Assembly (NCBI GenBank): GCA_913775005.1
Contig: CAJYKY010000177.1
Coordinates: 1 to 8,279, forward strand
Direction of reading: 5' to 3'
DNA: 8,279 nt
From: an uncultured Achromobacter sp.
GTDB taxonomy: Bacteria > Pseudomonadota > Gammaproteobacteria > Burkholderiales > Burkholderiaceae_B
Notes under the pieces: model-generated
Databases searched by the model: none
What the model saw: only the letters and a program-made list of their open reading frames with translations
Told to the model about the DNA's origin: nothing
Shown: positions 6,938 through 8,279 of the stretch, in pieces
How the letters are laid out: each line of letters begins with the position of its first letter
Numbering within the stretch: the stretch's first letter is position 1
Translations under genes and position numbers: made by a program

Positions 6938-6940
6938 GCC

Positions 6941-7840
6941 ATGGACATGCTTGCAAAGCCCGTGTTTGAAGGAATCTGGCTGCCCATGGTGACGCCGATG
7001 CGCGGCGGCCATGTGGACCTTGACGCCGCCCAGGCGCTGGCCCGTTACTACCGCAACGCCGGCATCGCCGGGCTGGTGCTGTTCGGCTCCACGGGGGAAG
7101 GCAATCTGCTGAGCCTGCCCGAGAAAATCGAGATGGCCGAGGCCATTGCCAGCGACCCCAACGCGCTGCCGCTGGTGTTTGGCGCTGGCGGCGTCGACAC
7201 GCGCGGCGTGGCCACCGCCATCCGTCGCCTGGACAAGCTGGCGCCCGCCGGCTATCTGGTGCCGCCCCCGTACTATCTTGGGCCATCGCAGGCGGGCATT
7301 CTGTGGCATTACCGGCAGATCGCCTGGGCCACGGAACGCCCGATCATTCTGTACAACATCCCGAAGCGCACCGGCGTCACCATGACGGTGGAAACCATGG
7401 AAAAGCTGGCACTGCTGCCCACCTTCCGCGCGGTCAAGGAATGCAATCCGGCCGTGCTGTCCGCGCTGCATCGGCGCGGCCATCTGACCGCGCTATGCGG
7501 CGATGACCTGTCGCTGCTGGACCACTGGATTGCGGGCGGACGCGGCGCCATCCCGGCCGCAGCGCACGTGTTTCCGGAACGCTATGTGGAAATCATGCGG
7601 TTGGCGCAAGACGGCCACATTGAGGCCGCGCGCGAATGCTTCGAGCCCTTGCGCGGCCTGATCCGCCTGCTGTTCGCCGAACCCAATCCCGCGCCGATCA
7701 AGCGCGCGCTGGCGTTGCAGGGCTTGATCAGCGATGAACTGCGCCTGCCCATGATGCCGGCCAGCCGCGAGCTCGGTTCGCGCCTGCAACGGGCCATGGG
7801 CGCTATACAGGCGCCGTCGAGCCGCCTACAGACAGCTTGA
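6941..7840 (+). CDS. dapA: DapA-family lyase, probable 4-hydroxy-tetrahydrodipicolinate synthase (DHDPS/NAL superfamily)
   Basis: The gene encodes 299 residues, the usual length for this class I aldolase-type TIM-barrel family. Features by residue: GSTGEG at 49-54 (pyruvate carboxylate binding), PYYLGPSQAG at 110-119, YNIPKRTG at 138-145 with the catalytic tyrosine Y138 and R143, the Schiff-base lysine K166 in AVKEC, GGRGAIP at 199-205, and EPNPAPIKRAL at 247-257. R143 and the NPxPxK segment favour DHDPS, which condenses pyruvate with aspartate semialdehyde in the diaminopimelate/lysine pathway. Two signatures deviate: GSTGE rather than GTTGE, and VKECNPA rather than the usual KEATG/KEASG. 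It may therefore be a paralogue with another 2-oxo acid or aldehyde substrate. The start at 6941 is 3 bp after the upstream stop; an ATG at 6947 is an equally possible start. The 3' end overlaps the convergent chemotaxis gene. Confidence 0.85.
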   Translation: MDMLAKPVFEGIWLPMVTPMRGGHVDLDAAQALARYYRNAGIAGLVLFGSTGEGNLLSLPEKIEMAEAIASDPNALPLVFGAGGVDTRGVATAIRRLDKLAPAGYLVPPPYYLGPSQAGILWHYRQIAWATERPIILYNIPKRTGVTMTVETMEKLALLPTFRAVKECNPAVLSALHRRGHLTALCGDDLSLLDHWIAGGRGAIPAAAHVFPERYVEIMRLAQDGHIEAARECFEPLRGLIRLLFAEPNPAPIKRALALQGLISDELRLPMMPASRELGSRLQRAMGAIQAPSSRLQTA

Positions 7841-8279
7841 ACACCGACACCGCGCGCGCCAGGTCGTCGGCCTGCTCGTGCAAGGTGTTTGCCGACGCCG
7901 CGAACTCTTCCACCAGCGCGGCGTTCTGCTGCGTGACGCCGTCCATGTGCGTGACGGTTTGATTGATCTGCTCAATGCCCACGCTTTGCTCGGCCGACGC
8001 AGTGGCAATTTCCCCCATCAAAGGCGCACTGGTGGCGGCGGATTCCAGCACACTGCTCATCGTGGCGCTGGCCTGCTCGACCCGCTGGCTGCCTCGGGCG
8101 ACCGACTCCGACGAGGTGTCGATCAGGTCCTTGATCTCTTTGGCCGCCGTGGCCGAGCGCTGCGCCAAGGCCCGCACTTCACCTGCCACCACCGCAAACC
8201 CGCGCCCCTGTTCCCCCGCGCGCGCCGCTTCAACCGCGGCATTGAGCGCAAGAATGTTGGTCTGGAAGGCAATGCCATC
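7803..8279 (-). CDS. Methyl-accepting chemotaxis protein, C-terminal signalling domain (truncated by window edge)
   Basis: The frame is open from the right edge and ends at a TAG read from 7805-7803, giving the last 158 residues. The first visible residues are the conserved hairpin tip of the MCP signalling domain: FQTNILALNAAVEAARAGEQ, then GRGFAVVAGEVRALAQRSA. This tip binds CheA and CheW. The returning helix follows (AAKEIKDLIDTSSESVARG), with an adaptation-type coiled coil and then AQ-rich QINQTVTHMDGVTQQNAALV. The tail ends in LARAVSVFKLSVGGSTAPV without an NWETF-type CheR-docking pentapeptide. The ligand-binding, transmembrane and HAMP parts lie beyond 8279, so the stimulus cannot be inferred. 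The gene is convergent with the dapA-like gene and overlaps its end by 38 bp. Confidence 0.95.
   Translation of the reverse strand, partial: DGIAFQTNILALNAAVEAARAGEQGRGFAVVAGEVRALAQRSATAAKEIKDLIDTSSESVARGSQRVEQASATMSSVLESAATSAPLMGEIATASAEQSVGIEQINQTVTHMDGVTQQNAALVEEFAASANTLHEQADDLARAVSVFKLSVGGSTAPV

Noticed and set aside
7809..7827. AGGCG/CGCCT hairpin between the convergent lyase and MCP genes as a terminator
   Set aside because: It has only a 5-bp stem with a 9-base loop, lies inside coding sequence and has no T run on either side.

Overview
The window is a GC-rich stretch of bacterial chromosome in which most third codon positions are G or C. It looks like the Burkholderiales, most likely the Alcaligenaceae (Achromobacter/Bordetella group). 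That placement is an inference from base composition, protein style and the presence of a TorF-type porin; no marker gene here fixes the genus. Genes are densely packed and nearly all lie on the + strand. There is no RNA gene, insertion sequence, integrase or CRISPR array, and no stretch over 300 bases lacks a gene.

Positions 1-5517 hold the downstream part of a kdp potassium-uptake operon: the C-terminal two thirds of kdpB (cut by the window edge), kdpC, kdpD and kdpE. KdpB and KdpC are two subunits of the KdpFABC P-type ATPase, which scavenges K+ when it is scarce. KdpD and KdpE are the sensor kinase and response regulator that switch the operon on. The main oddity is that kdpD is not one reading frame. 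Its N-terminal KdpD/Usp half (2027-3265) and its membrane/GAF/kinase half (about 3229-4812) lie in different frames. One missing base near 3216-3262 would explain this, either as a real mutation or as an assembly error.

Positions 5518-6622 hold a TorF-family outer-membrane porin (5703-6455) with a clear signal peptide. It sits between two short intergenic regions. Each region carries a small direct-repeat array: 15-bp units upstream and 13-bp units downstream. Both arrays are built on a related RTTGAYG core.

Positions 6623-7840 hold a likely two-gene unit. It consists of a 104-residue uncharacterised protein with a predicted ferredoxin/ACT-like pattern, followed after 3 bases by a DapA-family (DHDPS/NAL superfamily) lyase. 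The lyase has mixed active-site signatures. At the right edge, the end of a methyl-accepting chemotaxis protein gene runs on the - strand and overlaps the 3' end of the lyase gene by 38 bp.

No clearly new system is visible. The best leads are the split kdpD, the paired repeat arrays around the porin, and the small ACT-like protein coupled to the DapA-like enzyme.
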